A stretch of 64,000 nt of DNA from positions 25,537,956-25,601,955 of the forward strand of contig CM049312.1 of the NCBI GenBank assembly GCA_026874595.1. The letters run 5' to 3'. Every line of letters begins with the position of its first letter. The stretch's first letter is position 1. Below, in pieces: positions 24,091 to 36,000 of this stretch. Source of the stretch: Sipunculus nudus. Lineage: Eukaryota; Annelida; Sipuncula; Golfingiida; Sipunculidae. The position numbers were made by a program, and so were the translations under genes. Under the pieces are notes generated by a model, which saw only the letters and a list, made by a program, of their open reading frames with translations, ran no database searches and was not told where the DNA came from.

Positions 24091-24719
24091 CACCAACAAA
24101 AAACATAGGTCCTAACGTGACTCCCTCTTCCTCTCATTTTTATATGGTTGGGCATATGGAACTATGATTTATCGTGCGCGCAGCAATCATGCGTAATTCG
24201 TTTAAAGAACAGACTCTGAAAAAGTTTTTAAAAAGAAACCACTTTATTATCAGAACAATGATAACAATGAATCATGACAAAACAAAATAATATCTCTTAT
24301 CTGTTTTCTATTATTTAAATCATTAAGAAGTACTTTAAAGTACCTTGATTTGTGTGTCTGTTTTATTTTATTGGAATGATTTATTGATTGATTGTAAACT
24401 ATCTATAATAAACTAGTGCTGCCTACATGAATAAAACTTGTTTTTCTCAAAATTAAGTCTTGATAACTCACTGAAACCTAAAATATCTTTTACAAAAGAA
24501 TGGATATTTTGTGGCTTAAACTTATTTCCTACATAAATCATCCATATTCCACAAAATTCTGGCCTATTATAAGAAAAATACATCATAACTTTGCATTTAT
24601 TTTCAAGAAAATGAAAAACAAACATTAAATAACGTCACTGGTTTGGTCGGGATTGGTCGTCGTCCTGTGGCTTCTCTTTGGCGGAAGTGCTAGTTCTTCT
24701 GGTCCCTCTCTCTTAGCTT

Positions 24720-26090
24720 GGGTTTGTAAGGTTGCTAGAGATCTGATCTAGCACGGAGGAGACATCTGTGGGGAGCATCTGGCTACATGGGATGTCTTGC
24801 AATTCGGTAACTGATGTCATTGGCGGCTGAGCTGTCGACAAATGCTGTGGCTGGTTTTCAGTGATGGGCGATAGACAGTTGATGTTAATCGCAGGTAGCT
24901 GTTCCTGCACCCATGATCGATTCATTGAGTGCCAGAGATCGGGTGGCTTTGTCACCCCAGCAGGCCACTGGGAAGAGGGTGACTGCCAGTGCCGGCCTTG
25001 TGGCTCCGTTGGACGACTAGCTGGACGCTGGACTGGAGGCTCTCCGTGCCAAATCCGTGTTCGCTGTTGATCAGCTGTGGCCATTCTGGCACTCGAGCAT
25101 CACCTCCCTTATTTTGGCTTCTGCTGTACGTCGGGTGGCCGGTGGGAGTCTTCTAAGATTTTCGTCGATGAAGGAAGGCTTGATGCACCTCACTCTGTCG
25201 CACGGTCAGGAGGTCTTTAAAAGACCCATCAGGAGATTTGGGTTTGCACTGGCTGTAGAGGGCCTATCTGTAGAAGCTGGAGTGCTGGAACGTGTAGAAG
25301 GTTGATCATCTCCTTGAACCTCAGGAGCAGGTGAAGTGTCCTCTGGAGCATCAGGAGCAGGTGCAGCAGGGGGAGCTCCAGCCGCAGCAGGTTGGAGTCG
25401 GGCAGTGAAGCTCGCCACTGTCCTTCTAGGCATCTGAGGGATGTGCTCCAACAAGAACTGGAAGCGCTGCCAAATCCACCTGATGAAATAGGAATTGAAA
25501 TTCATCAGCATGTTTGTAAACATATGTCACTATGAACATGATAGACAAAAATGTGGACAAAACAAACAATTTTCTATTGGACCCTTCGAAGTGGTTCTGT
25601 TAGACAAAGGAACACCAATTTACTGCTATTTAAAGAATATACAGTACCTGTGCATATTCACCTCTACATACTTAAACATGATAGCCGTGAACGGGGATGC
25701 TCTTTTAACTACCAGAACCATTGTAAAGGGTAGGTGTTTATTTTGTTTATCTCTGGGTCTGTCATGTTCATAGTGTGTATTCACTACATTATATATATAT
25801 ATGTGTGTGTGTATACATATATATATTTATATATATATATATTGCTATTTAAAACATAAACATTATTTTAACATTAAACTATAAAACAATATTCATTAAT
25901 ATATATATATAAATACATGTATATATGTATAAATATATAAACATTAATTATATAATGATACATATACATATGTATATTACGTATAACTATAAATTTAAAC
26001 AATAAACTGTTAAATAATTTCCAAAGCTAATACTGTCACTACAAATAATATTATTCATATATATTGTTATTTATGTACACATATATTAAA

Positions 26091-26127
<37 letters not shown>

Positions 26128-26690
26128 TATGCATCATAAAAATATTACTTCTATATTTCTACTATTATGGCTTAGAATGTCACTACAAATATATAATATT
26201 CATGTAAGTAGAAAAAAATCATGGTTACAGATGTTATGTGAGACGTATTACCGTTCAGTTGCGTTGAAGTGGTCTGGAGATTGTCGGACTTGGTGACAGC
26301 TTTATTTAGTTTGCGAGCTTGGTGTCCACAGTCTGCCTTTTGGCCCCCGCAGTTTTGAAACCTGCCAGTCTCTTGGAGTACAACACGGGATTCTGCTGTA
26401 GGAAGTCAATGGTGACCTCCTTCTCATCCTTAGAAGATTGGACCTTAGAAAGATTAGTGACGAACCTAGGGGATACCCTCCTCCTAGCAGGTGCGACTTC
26501 TGCAACCTCCTCGGCATCAGGTTCAGGTTCCAGTTCGGGGACAATATCAGTAACAGCACACTCCTCTCTATTTTGTGGCAGTGAAGGGGGAGGAACACCA
26601 GGCTGCTCCTGCTCCTTTCCTGGCGGTGGTGTTGCAGGACGGGGGGTCTTCGACGTCTTTCGTTCCTTGATGGCATAGCTTTCTTTCTAA
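24720..26690 (-). pseudogene. Harbinger partner protein, MADF-like DNA-binding ORF, broken
   Basis: The minus strand has three coding-like blocks. The block at 26302-26690 carries a Pro/Glu-rich lead and EVTIDFLQQNPVLYSKRLAG, then a frameshift near 26310 and ARKLNKAVTKSDNLQTT; this resembles a MADF/Myb-like domain. The block at 25206-25490, after a TTTCATCAG acceptor, reads WIWQRFQFLLEHIPQMPRRT and an Ala/Pro-rich linker. The block at 24713-25190 includes FIDENLRRLPPATRRTAEAK and a Ser/Pro-rich tail. AT-rich sequence at 25780-26240 probably sits in an intron. Harbinger transposons typically pair a transposase with a Myb/MADF-type protein, and the divergent or convergent arrangement fits. Frameshifts make it a likely relic. 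Confidence 0.65.
25780..26130. repeat. AT-rich low-complexity region
   Basis: Interrupted TATATA tracts, including a clean run at about 26097-26121, between two blocks of the MADF-like ORF. Likely intronic or a later expansion. Confidence 0.6.
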
Positions 26691-26799
26691 TACTTCGAGC
26701 TTTGTTTTCTACCTTTCTTCGTAATGTAAATGGCTCTTCGTATTGTTGACGCAGTAATGTGTCGTGGCTTGCTCATGACTCGAGCTCTCATGCGTGCCA

Positions 26800-27250
26800 A
26801 GGCGACGAAATGGCTTCAATACACCGTATTTCGCTTGCCGTGAGAACCGTGACAATACATAACAAAACGTAACAAAACGTGCAAACACCGTGAATCAATC
26901 GTGACAAAACGCGCACTAAACGTGGGAGAACGTGACATAACTTGAAAGGACCGTTCTATTCCACTGCTTCTCGTCCTACTACCGACAACCTCCAAGTTTT
27001 GTTACGGTCTATTTCGTACTGTCACGTTTCCTTGCGTTCATCCCGTTTTACTACGGCCTACATGGTTTCTCATCCGTTCCGTGACTGCCGTGGCAATGAT
27101 TTCGAAGTTTAAAAATCTCGCACGGTAACCATGGCAATCACGGCTAGGCACGTTCGCCTATTCCGTCCCCCCCCCCCCCCCCATGTTGTCTAACGTGCAT
27201 CCCGTTTTGTCCTCGGTGACCTGAAAAGGTGCTACCGTGGTCCCCGGGAA
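26800..27250. mobile_element. Harbinger element 3' subterminal region
   Basis: Dense CGTGACA / AACAAAACGT / CACGGT words in both orientations over about 430 bases, plus a poly-C run at 27167-27182. Such clustered subterminal motifs are usual transposase-binding regions in Harbinger elements. I could not find a matching inverted terminal repeat at the 5' side, so the element's borders remain undefined. Confidence 0.4.
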
Positions 27251-28100
27251 CATAGTGTAAACGTAACATAAGATGATAAATTATTTACTTATTTTGATTT
27301 TGACCCAAACGCTTTTACTTCCTGTTTCCTCTAGATCTGCTCTACGTGTACAGGATATGTTTGTACTGATATAAACAGCTTCACCACAGCCATGTCTATT
27401 ATGATCAGACCAGAATGGCTAAGAAAATCCATTTATACATATCAAGTCGTTACACACAGCAGAATCTTACCAAGTTTCAGTCAAACATAAAAACAAAATG
27501 GCTCTCTAGAAATGTATGCTAGTTCATCTTATTTTGTTCTGCTTGACTTCTGATGTTTACAGAACAATATTCCGGTGATGTACCTCGATTTGGATGGATA
27601 TTAGCGCAAAATGCGAGTAACATTTTCATTATCTCTTCACATGTAATATTTCCATTTACTAATTTCAGGGTGCAAACATCTCGTTTGAGATCCTAAGTTC
27701 TACAGAGAAATTACCCAATTGTTGCACGGTATTGTTCTAGTGATACACCCATATGATAGTGTTATTCGCGGTATCATTTAGGAACTGCACCTATGGTTTC
27801 CTCATTAAATACGACAACAACCAACAATAAAATGGCGATAAAACAATTAACATGTAAAGAAAACACATTATATACAAATGAATAAACATCGCTGCTTTGA
27901 TTTGCACATGCCACCAAATATGGGCTGGAGCTCGCCTCCTTTTCCGCCATAATATATATAATAAAATCTATGACTGATTGTGAAAGATCATATTAACATT
28001 GTGATAAAAGGGGCCCATCAAAGTATAAATCGAAGTATAAAGTACAAAGATATATACTCTGTACATTTTCAGGTAGCAACGCATAGCGCTTGCAGATCGG
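27251..28100. other. intergenic, no gene seen
   Basis: AT-rich DNA after the Harbinger element. Nothing recognisable. Confidence 0.35.
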
Positions 28101-28104
28101 CATT

Positions 28105-28215
28105 TGAGCAACCTTCAAGAAAATCAGTCCGTCATAGATCCAGGTGTCTTGGATCTTGCCAGCACGTTTGAGTTTACCAACCAAGTGAGTGCAACAAAAG
28201 TCGTTCAAGCAAAGT
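28105..28215 (-). pseudogene. possible retroelement ORF fragment
   Basis: The minus strand reads LKRAGKIQDTWIYDGLIFLK, which recalls the C-terminal segment of L1 ORF1-like or FP-type proteins (K.K...TWI..G.I.V). It is only about 35 residues and matched from memory, so the call is weak. Confidence 0.25.
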
Positions 28216-28999
28216 GTTCAATAGAAAATACTTCACTATTGTTTCTGTATTTCCCCTTTTGTTTCGGGAAGCCCAGAGATGAGAATGGAGGTTCGCCTTC
28301 TATATTGATGAAGGTCGTCATAATTTCTTTTCAACTGGTGTATTTCAGTATTTTTCATTTGAGATTCAGTTTCAAAGGTCTCAAGTCTTGTTTTTTTTAA
28401 TAATCAATTTAAGTCCTTTGTTCTCTTATCAGCCTCGCTGGATCATTTATTTTGTCATTGAACCGGCACATCATGTGGTCTGATTGTAGATTTAGAAAAA
28501 ACCCTAATCGTCGAGAGGGGACATTTGATTTTCATCAGCTATAGGTTTAGATTTCATATCCGAACGAATCGGCGTACCTTGTGATTAAGAACCTTCTGAC
28601 AAGTGTCTACGCTTAGTGTTGAAATGCGTGTTACCTTTGGGGGTCGCCATTGTTGCAACAGACGATGTGTAATTAGTGAAGTTCAAAACTTAAGGCACAT
28701 ACCTTTGGACTTTCAGTAGAAATAATTATAATCCAACTTTCATTTGTAACATGCGCTACAAGTTCATATTGTCAGTTAGCCCGAAAAAATGGCTAATTTA
28801 ACAAGAGCTATCGCTTTTCCGACATTGACGCATGCGCATAACTCAAATGGAAACATTTTTAAATCAAAATTTGGCGACCAGCAATTTCTCTAGACAGTTC
28901 CTCGAACAACATTGCCTTAGGGTGGGGGGGGGGACTTTCTTGAAATAGGTGGCGAGCGGCGATTATTATTATTCTGCAAAAAAAATCTAAGATGTTGAA

Positions 29000-29385
29000 T
29001 CTAATACGCGCCTCACGTTGCGGTTATATACACTGCAATCGTCCCAAAAATCACTTCGTATATACGCTGCTTTCATGGCAAGGTTTTCTGAGCTCGAACA
29101 CAAGGGTGCGCATAGAACAAAAAAAGCGTGGTATTAAGCATTCAGCCCTCGTTAGTCTGATAACACCATTTTCACCACACTGCAAAAAGATCAGACCCAT
29201 GGGAGCTTGGGTTCCTGTATTATCAAGCCAACGAGAGCAGGTGTTGCATGTCTAAACTTTGGACTTGATTCACAAGGCAATACCAAGTTTTCATCGGTGT
29301 GATAACAATGCTGTGCTCTGTGCGCACCCTGGTGATCGACCCAGATAACCTTGCCATAAAAGCTGTGAGAGGAGAGAAGAATCAA
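29000..29385. mobile_element. dispersed foldback repeat family, copy 2 (inverted pair)
   Basis: Two halves in opposite orientation: 29000-29150 reads on the minus strand as AATACCACGCTTTTTTTG...AAAACCTTGCCATG, and 29200-29370 carries TGCTCTGTGCGCACCCTGGTG-like sequence and AACCTTGCCATAAAAGC on the plus strand. The inverted pairing shows the element is or can be palindromic. A poly-G run lies just before it (28923-28932). Confidence 0.55.
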
Positions 29386-29514
29386 CCGGAATATACATGA
29401 CAGAAACATTCTTTAGACATGACTCTTATAAGTGATCCAATGGGTTGAAACATGACATGTAAAACAAATAAGAGTGGAAAAGCACAGAATCCGCAAAACT
29501 ATACGGGATTAATC

Positions 29515-29885
29515 GATGGTTTTGCAGGAAACCTTCCCTTTTGAAACTTGTACATCTTATGTCTTATGCAAATGTCTCAAAATTGATCATTCATTTTCGG
29601 AAAATAGCCGCTAGGTGGCGGTGCATTTTTTACACCGCAAAAAAATATTTTTTTACCATATCTCCAAAAATATAAACCTACGCTACATAAACTATAGCTC
29701 AGTTTGTTCATCTATCCTTTTCTCCAAAAAAATCGTTTACACGGCTGTCCTCTCTGATGTGCCAGTATGTCTGTCTGTTTGTCAGTTGTCCTTAATATCG
29801 CCCGCTTGCTGGTTATTGGGCCTTACACATACGTTTCTACAGGATACAGTTTAGCAGGAATCTTTTTGAAACTGGTACATTTTTT
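29515..29885. repeat. dispersed repeat family R320, copy 1
   Basis: Contains GAAACTTGTACATCTTATGT, AATAGCCGCTAGGTGGC, CCATATCTCCAAAAATATAA and CTACATAAACTATAGCTCAG. The same order of words recurs at 31270-31600 and 31600-31800. No coding sense. Confidence 0.7.
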
Positions 29886-30464
29886 TTTATTACTTTTTAC
29901 CACAGTTTATTGCTCAATAAGCTGCCTTTTACAGATTAGATCCGATATGGTTCCGACAGCTGGAATCTAGGATCTTAGTATACTACATATGGTACAATAA
30001 CAGTTAAGTTTCTTATCTCCATTTCTACTTCGAAGACAAACTTCAGGTTGTCTGTATTACCGTAATAAAGATTATTGATACATTTTTGCTATGAGGATAA
30101 TGTGATCGAATTTTGATGTATTCTAAATATTATCTTCATATTTGTATCCAAATATTACGTTAGATTCCGATAATTTGACACTTTTGCAAGCTATTACTGC
30201 AATATTGCTTTCTACTTCCATCCAAAAGTGTTTTAGAATTCACATGAATACAAAAGTGTTCAACGTAGTCTGTTTCGTCACAAAAAATAACATTTATTGG
30301 AGTCTTTTGTACCTATGTCATGTAGCAGCACATTGGTGGTAAATATATTATAAAGTATTTTCCAGTGGAGCAGTTATAACCTGACCTCTTTACAGCATTT
30401 CTTTGCTGCATACCAGTCCACTAATGTTAGGCGGCTACTTGGATATTTATTTAACCAGAAACAT

Positions 30465-30686
30465 TTAGAGTAAGGAGTCCCCTTGATTTATTAAATTACG
30501 AATAGATTTCACATCAAGAGCTGCAACATCTCGGAACCGAATATCTTGTGGCTTGAAAACTGGGGTACCATTCTTGCGGATAAAATTGTTAACTGCCGTC
30601 TGTACTACATTATACACCAGCGTTCCTACTGGACTATTGCATAGTTTTCTACTTCTTCCACTTCTTTCCACTTCTTCAAAACTCAT
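30465..30686 (-). pseudogene. unidentified ORF, 73 residues, downstream member of a two-ORF relic
   Basis: The frame starts ATG at 30686 with MSFEEVERSGRSRKLCN, continues VQTAVNNFIRKNGTPVF and VAALDVKSIRNLINQGDS, and ends LL then TAA. Balanced amino-acid use suggests real coding origin. An AATAAA (minus strand) follows within about 20 bases of the stop. It begins two bases after the stop of the upstream frame. I do not recognise the protein. Confidence 0.35.
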
Positions 30687-30688
30687 GA

Positions 30689-30980
30689 TTAGACCATCTG
30701 TTCTATATCAGAGATGTAGATAAGCTCTCCCTTTACCCGGTCGTTAAAGAAAATGTCACTAACATTCAGTTTGTCACATAAACTTGTTCTTTGCCCTCAT
30801 ACGTCACGGTAAAGGAGTTCTCTGGAAGAAATGACACAGTAAAGCAATCCATTGACAAGAAGGTGTGCACGTGCCTGGTCCGAGGTTGGGTAGAGCCTCA
30901 ACAGGCCCCGTGTTCTCTGTGCCCCGTCCATGTTGCCATGTCCGGCAGTATTTTCGGCTACTTGGCAGAGTTCAGATGAT
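30689..30980 (-). pseudogene. unidentified coding relic with one internal stop, possibly gag/ORF1-like
   Basis: The minus-strand frame reads LCQVAENTAGHGNMDGAQRT, RGLLRLYPTSDQARAHLLVN, then an internal TGA (30797-30799) and LCDKLNVSDIFFNDRVKGEL, ending EQMV and TAA at 30691-30689. The RGL.R.YP...ARA.LL..G word order and the K..VSDI block recall RRM-like retroelement ORF1 proteins, a comparison from memory only. One stop splits it, so it is probably non-functional. Confidence 0.4.
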
Positions 30981-31269
30981 GATAAATAGTTTTCATAAGA
31001 TTGAGGTTATTTTGTCACATGTACGAACAGCAGCGTGACTGATACAGGCTCCAAGACGGGTACTTAGACGCCATGAAGGCAGTCTCCCCTCGTCTTGCAC
31101 TTCGATAATACAATACTGGGTAGTGGATAATAAAATCCAGGATCACAATTAATATCCGAGTGTGCTTTTGGTATCCGTACTCGTTCTAAATCGCGGTATA
31201 TACCAATGTAACACTAAGAGATGTGATGAGTGCTGCCTACCATCACCGGAACCAAACCGGAAGTCCGAA

Positions 31270-31800
31270 GCTGGTACTCCTTATATCTTATACTAATATC
31301 TCAAAACTGATTTTTCATTCCGTCAAACAGCCGCTAGGGGGATGCTGCATTTGAAACACTACAACATATAGTGTTTTGCCATATCTCCAAAACTATAAAC
31401 CTTAACTACATAAATGATAGCTAAGTTTGTCCCTCTATGTTTTCCTCAAAGAATGGTCTTGACAACTGTCATCTTAGATGTGTATGTATGTATGGCTGTT
31501 TTCAGTTGTCCTCAATTTCGGCTGTTGAGGGTTCGTATCTTTCATATTCTATTCTACTGGCTACAGTTTTGCAGGATTCCTTTTGAAACTTGTACATCTG
31601 GTGTCTTACATTTATGTCTCGAACGTATTTTTTATTTTCGAGAAATAGCCGCAAGTGGCACTGGACTTGAAGCACTCCAATATATGATTTTTGACCATAT
31701 CTCCAAGACTAAAAACCATAGCTACATAAACTGTAGCTCAATATGTTCCTCTATTCTTTCCACAGTTAATGGTTTATTTAATTGTCTGATATGACCTGGC
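31270..31800. repeat. dispersed repeat family R320, copies 2 and 3 in tandem
   Basis: Two further copies of the family seen at 29515-29885. Each has GAAACTTGTACATCT or its counterpart, AGCCGC(T/A)AG.GG, CCATATCTCCAA and CTACATAAA..ATAGCT. The period is about 300 bases. Confidence 0.7.
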
Positions 31801-32264
31801 CCATGTTTGGCAAGTGTTCCTATACCTAGGACTTAGTTTGCTACGTTGTTATTGAATGGTTGATTATATCAATTTAGTATTCTCCTGCTGATTTGTTTTC
31901 TCCCTTTTGTAGTCTGTCGTTGCTTGCATTCCATCGTGTAATTGTAACCGTTCTATATACATGTTTTCTCGTAAACTGGCATTGCTTCTCTGAACATTAG
32001 TTCATTTGATGAGATGATAGAAAGACTTTGGTACGCCTTCCACCATGGTAGCGCATGGTTGTTTTTCTTGTGTATGTCAGGGGCTGTTATTTTGATTTAC
32101 ACATTGGTCTATTTGTGCCGGTCCGTGAATCTAGTGATATGTGTATACCTAGTCATTGAATATATGTTGCATGTTTCTTTTTTGACGGTTTCTTCTCGCT
32201 AAGGTGTATTTTAAAAGGGCGTCAATAAAGGGGGAGGGGCGTTGGGGGATAAACCTACTCTTTA

Positions 32265-32267
<3 letters not shown>

Positions 32268-32318
<51 letters not shown>

Positions 32319-32349
32319 TCTCCTCTTATACTTTGATATAAGAGGGTTA
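32268..32349. repeat. (TA)n tract with adjoining small hairpin
   Basis: (TA)n at 32268-32316, then CCTCTTATA...TATAAGAGG with 9-bp arms and a 6-base loop. Confidence 0.7.
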
Positions 32350-35300
32350 TACTGACATATGAACTGATTTCTTTCGGGCTTTCAGTTTTCCCATGAATGA
32401 CAAGCAAATCGCAAACCGTTTTCACTGGGCAAGATTCGTTATATACATTTTCAAGTGTTTTACAGCACATGGTCTAAAAACTGCACCCGGCATCTATTGA
32501 CCAACGAGGCCACATGGCACCGATAACAGTTGTTAGATCTTTTCCTGTTGTGTAACTTATGACTGGTATGTCCTATGCTAAAAGAGCTAATAATTCGGCG
32601 AACCAATTTAAGAATTAAATCAATTAAATCACTGAGTTCGAAACATCTTAACTAATATAAGAAAAGTAGTAAAATAAGTTTTATCGACATACCCGTGTTA
32701 GGAGTTACTTGATCATGGTTATAATGATTATATGTAATGGTACACATGTAAGTCAATAAAGGACCCTGGATGTATGAGGCTTCATCGTGCATGAACAGAT
32801 GTTACAAGAAAATCTGGTTAACCGAATAGATACATATAAAAAGTAATGATCAACTAGATTTATGTAATCGCAAAGTAAAGACTGGCAGCCATCCCTGGAA
32901 TGTGTCAAAGTCGAAAATAAATATCCGGAACAACTCATTGAGCTTTGACTTAAATTGTGTCAACATATCAGAATTTAAAATTCAGCTATGTTGGAGATCT
33001 CGCTCAAACATAAAATGGCAGAAGAAAAAAAATTAATTTGTTCAATCGATGCTTTCGCACTAACGGGGACCTACGCAGGCACACTAATTCTACCCTACTA
33101 TGGATATTAAAATAAGCCCATCGATTTTAATAATTATAAGATCCACTTCCAACGAGGGAGGCTTCGTTTTATAATATACTCGAGACCAGTGATTTTACAT
33201 TACTGTTATAATCAAGCAATATATGTTTGTGATATTTCACATAATGCAACATAAATTTTTTTCTTCCCATACATACATTCATACACGAGGTAGTATTTCT
33301 CGCATAAAACGGGAGCAACTATTTGGATCATAATAATTCAGACAATACATAACAACACACAGTAAAAACCTTAACATGACCGATATAGAGTAAAAATCTA
33401 CTATTTCCAACTACTTTTAAATCGTAAATTTTTGCAGGTTTCTAGTGTATTTGACATGGACTAGAGAGTTCCTGCAATCGGGACACGTTGCACGGTAGCA
33501 TCGAAACGAGAACCCAGGGTTATGACTACTGTGGCGCCGCTCGGAAGCCTCAAACCAGCACATACCATGCTACCGGGCATCACGCCTTTTTGTATTCGAT
33601 AATTTATCACAGGTCGAATAACAACAATCCTACTCTGGTGTTGTCATCCATGTGGATGACCCACCATTTTGCCGACGCGACATACACATCAAAGAAAAAC
33701 ATGTATAAACTAACATCAAAATTATTTTAGTAATTTCAAATTTTTATTTAAAATTTCCTTTAATATCGAGATTATAATGGACTCAGACTTGCACTCATTT
33801 TATAATACACTCAGACTTGAAAAAGACGGACTTGAACTCGTCCCTCAAGGACTCGGACTCAGCGTGAAGTCAAAAGTTGCAATCGGGATTCGGTGGACCA
33901 AACTATGTCAGTGTCTTTGATTTCATCTGAATATTATATAGTGCAGTTCAAAGGCCGTTTTTTATTCACTTGTAATCAGTTAAAGTGAAGTTTCGTCTAT
34001 TGAAATGTGTGTAATGGTTTACGAAATATGCTTTATGGTCATATACAAGGTTCCTCGGTTCTGCAGCCTCGGTAATAGCATATCTCAAACTTACCTGAAC
34101 CAGAAACATCAAGTGTTATAGCGGCCGTGCTAGTCAACGTCGGAGTTCTTTGTGATATACATAGACGCATGTAAATTTGACGAAACATTGATGCTTTACT
34201 TGATTCTTATCATTATTGCTGTAGGTACCAAACAGGCAGAGATACCTACCATAAAAGGGTGTGTGTGTGTGTGTGTGTGTGATAGCGCTTTCGACATGAA
34301 GCATGTGTAAGGCTCTTCGCAGAATCAAAAGGAACAAAACAGAAAAGGTGTTACACAAAGATAACGGTCCGTAGACTACTTCCCTTTGTCAAGTCCGATG
34401 TGAAGACTCCACACATTCAAATGCCATTGACATTTCAGTTGTTTAGTTCAGCTGACTTCAGTCATGCTGAGCTATAAGGATTGGTCTTTGTTCAAATTAC
34501 AAAAGTTCTGTTGTGCATGTTTGCTCAAACGTCCTTTTACCTGAATCCTGAAGCCGTCGATTCATGTAAGGCATGAACCTAATAATAGTCTTTATTGATC
34601 AATTATTATTTCATCTTTTGCCACTTTACATTTCTTCCCTAATAATTTAAGACCTGCATTTGACAGCATTCGTCGCAGATTTTCAGATGTGATTTAATCA
34701 AGTGTCCAGAGATTTGATCCGTTCACGACAAAGTTCAATTTTTTTTCAAATATATATTTTTTTTTAATCTTAAACTATTAGTATTTGTGTAAGTTTCCTA
34801 AATGTTGTTTCTAGTGTATTTAAACCAAGTTTTCTAAGTGACAATTAAATGGTTCGTCTCTTCCTGAAAACCCCTGGCGCAATCTGCATGTTTTTTCTCT
34901 TTATTTTTCAAATCGTGTCCCCTTAACCCGACCCCAGGCCCACATTAGGTCATAAGGCATGACCCAATGCATTTGATCCTTTTTCTGGACTCTTCAAGTG
35001 AAGTTGTATTTGAATTTGTACTCCTTATGGACCGGTTGTAGTGGAATAGATCAATATTACATGATAGTATATATTACTTTTTTAAATATTTCTTTGACCC
35101 AATGTTGTTAAAGGAATATAAATGTATGTTTTATTTGAATAATTTATATTCCAAGGTCAAACGCAACACGCAAAATTGTTCTGCCATTTGTAAGTATCGT
35201 ACTACAAAGTTGAAAGGCAACTCATGAACTCACTGATGAGAAGGTGGTGCTTTGGTTACATCAGTTAAGGTCAAACTTGAGCTTAAATAAAAGTAACATA

Positions 35301-35518
35301 TGAGTCAGGCTCAAATACGCTTTATATACCTATAAATTATGTGAACGTAGCTACAATGCATCATTGGACACGGTTACAATCTAATAGTTCTACTGCTTTT
35401 AGTATTTTATTGCTGAACATAGAATGCATTCCAATTATGGATTGACGCTTGCGGCTGTCATATAAAGCCAGCTGTTTACCTATCTCACCTGTAGAATTTG
35501 TGTGATAACTTTCGGTTC
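32350..35518. other. intergenic, no gene seen
   Basis: Contains a (GT)n tract at 34259-34280 and a GGACTCGGACT-type repeat patch near 33780-33860. Two candidate minus-strand splice donors (GTAAGT near 34090, GTAAAA near 34550) lack a convincing exon. No gene can be supported. Confidence 0.35.
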
Positions 35519-35519
35519 G

Positions 35520-35673
35520 TATAAATAAACTCCCCTAAGAATATTTTCCTCCGAGACAAGTTCTCATTTACATCACTGTGACGGATGTTTATCTGCAGAC
35601 TGTCAGTGAATATAGTCAACTTGCAAATGTTGGAATGTACAGAAGATGAGAGGTCGACTAATGGTTATTGTTG
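35520..35673 (+). promoter_or_regulatory. possible TATA promoter and short first exon
   Basis: TATAAATA at 35520-35527 is followed about 119 bases downstream by ATG at 35646 encoding MRGRLMVIV and a consensus GTAAGA donor after 35673 (phase 1). A hydrophobic start before a phase-1 intron is typical of a signal-peptide exon, but no following exon was found. Confidence 0.2.
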
Positions 35674-35849
35674 GTAAGACTGTGAAGCAAACCAGTCTTT
35701 TTCATTTGATAACCAGACTGATTTTGCACCAAATATCTTTCTTGGGCTTGATTTAATAACGATCGGCCCGCTCACACACTCTGATTACGTGGATTTAAAC
35801 ATGACCAACAACCTGTGCTCTGGGAGCTGACGCTTTTTTGCTTATTGTC

Positions 35850-36000
35850 TTATGAAAAGGCTCCAGAGATTATCTTTATGTAGAACATGTTAGATATCGG
35901 AACCACCCCCAGAGCAAAATGCAACATGATCACCAGGATAAATCCGGTAATATGTTGAAGCGACATGTAAAGGAGTGTCACGTTATAATTCACATCGGCT
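35850..36000 (-). CDS. possible terminal exon with membrane segment
   Basis: After a very good acceptor (CTGCCTCCTACAG) the minus strand reads DVNYNVTLLYMSLQHITG, then a hydrophobic run (FILVIMLHFALGVV) ending GAFS and TAA. I could not link it to an upstream exon in matching phase, since the GTAAGT donor near 36153 does not fit. Family unknown. Confidence 0.22.

Noticed and set aside
23797-24099. Minus-strand ORFs of 100 and 63 codons
   Set aside because: Antisense to the C-terminal part of the Harbinger transposase, where the plus strand has the recognisable LHNLL block.
34090-34170. Possible minus-strand Thr-rich exon ending at a GTAAGT donor
   Set aside because: No acceptor gives an open frame in the needed phase, and the neighbouring donor near 34550 does not join it.
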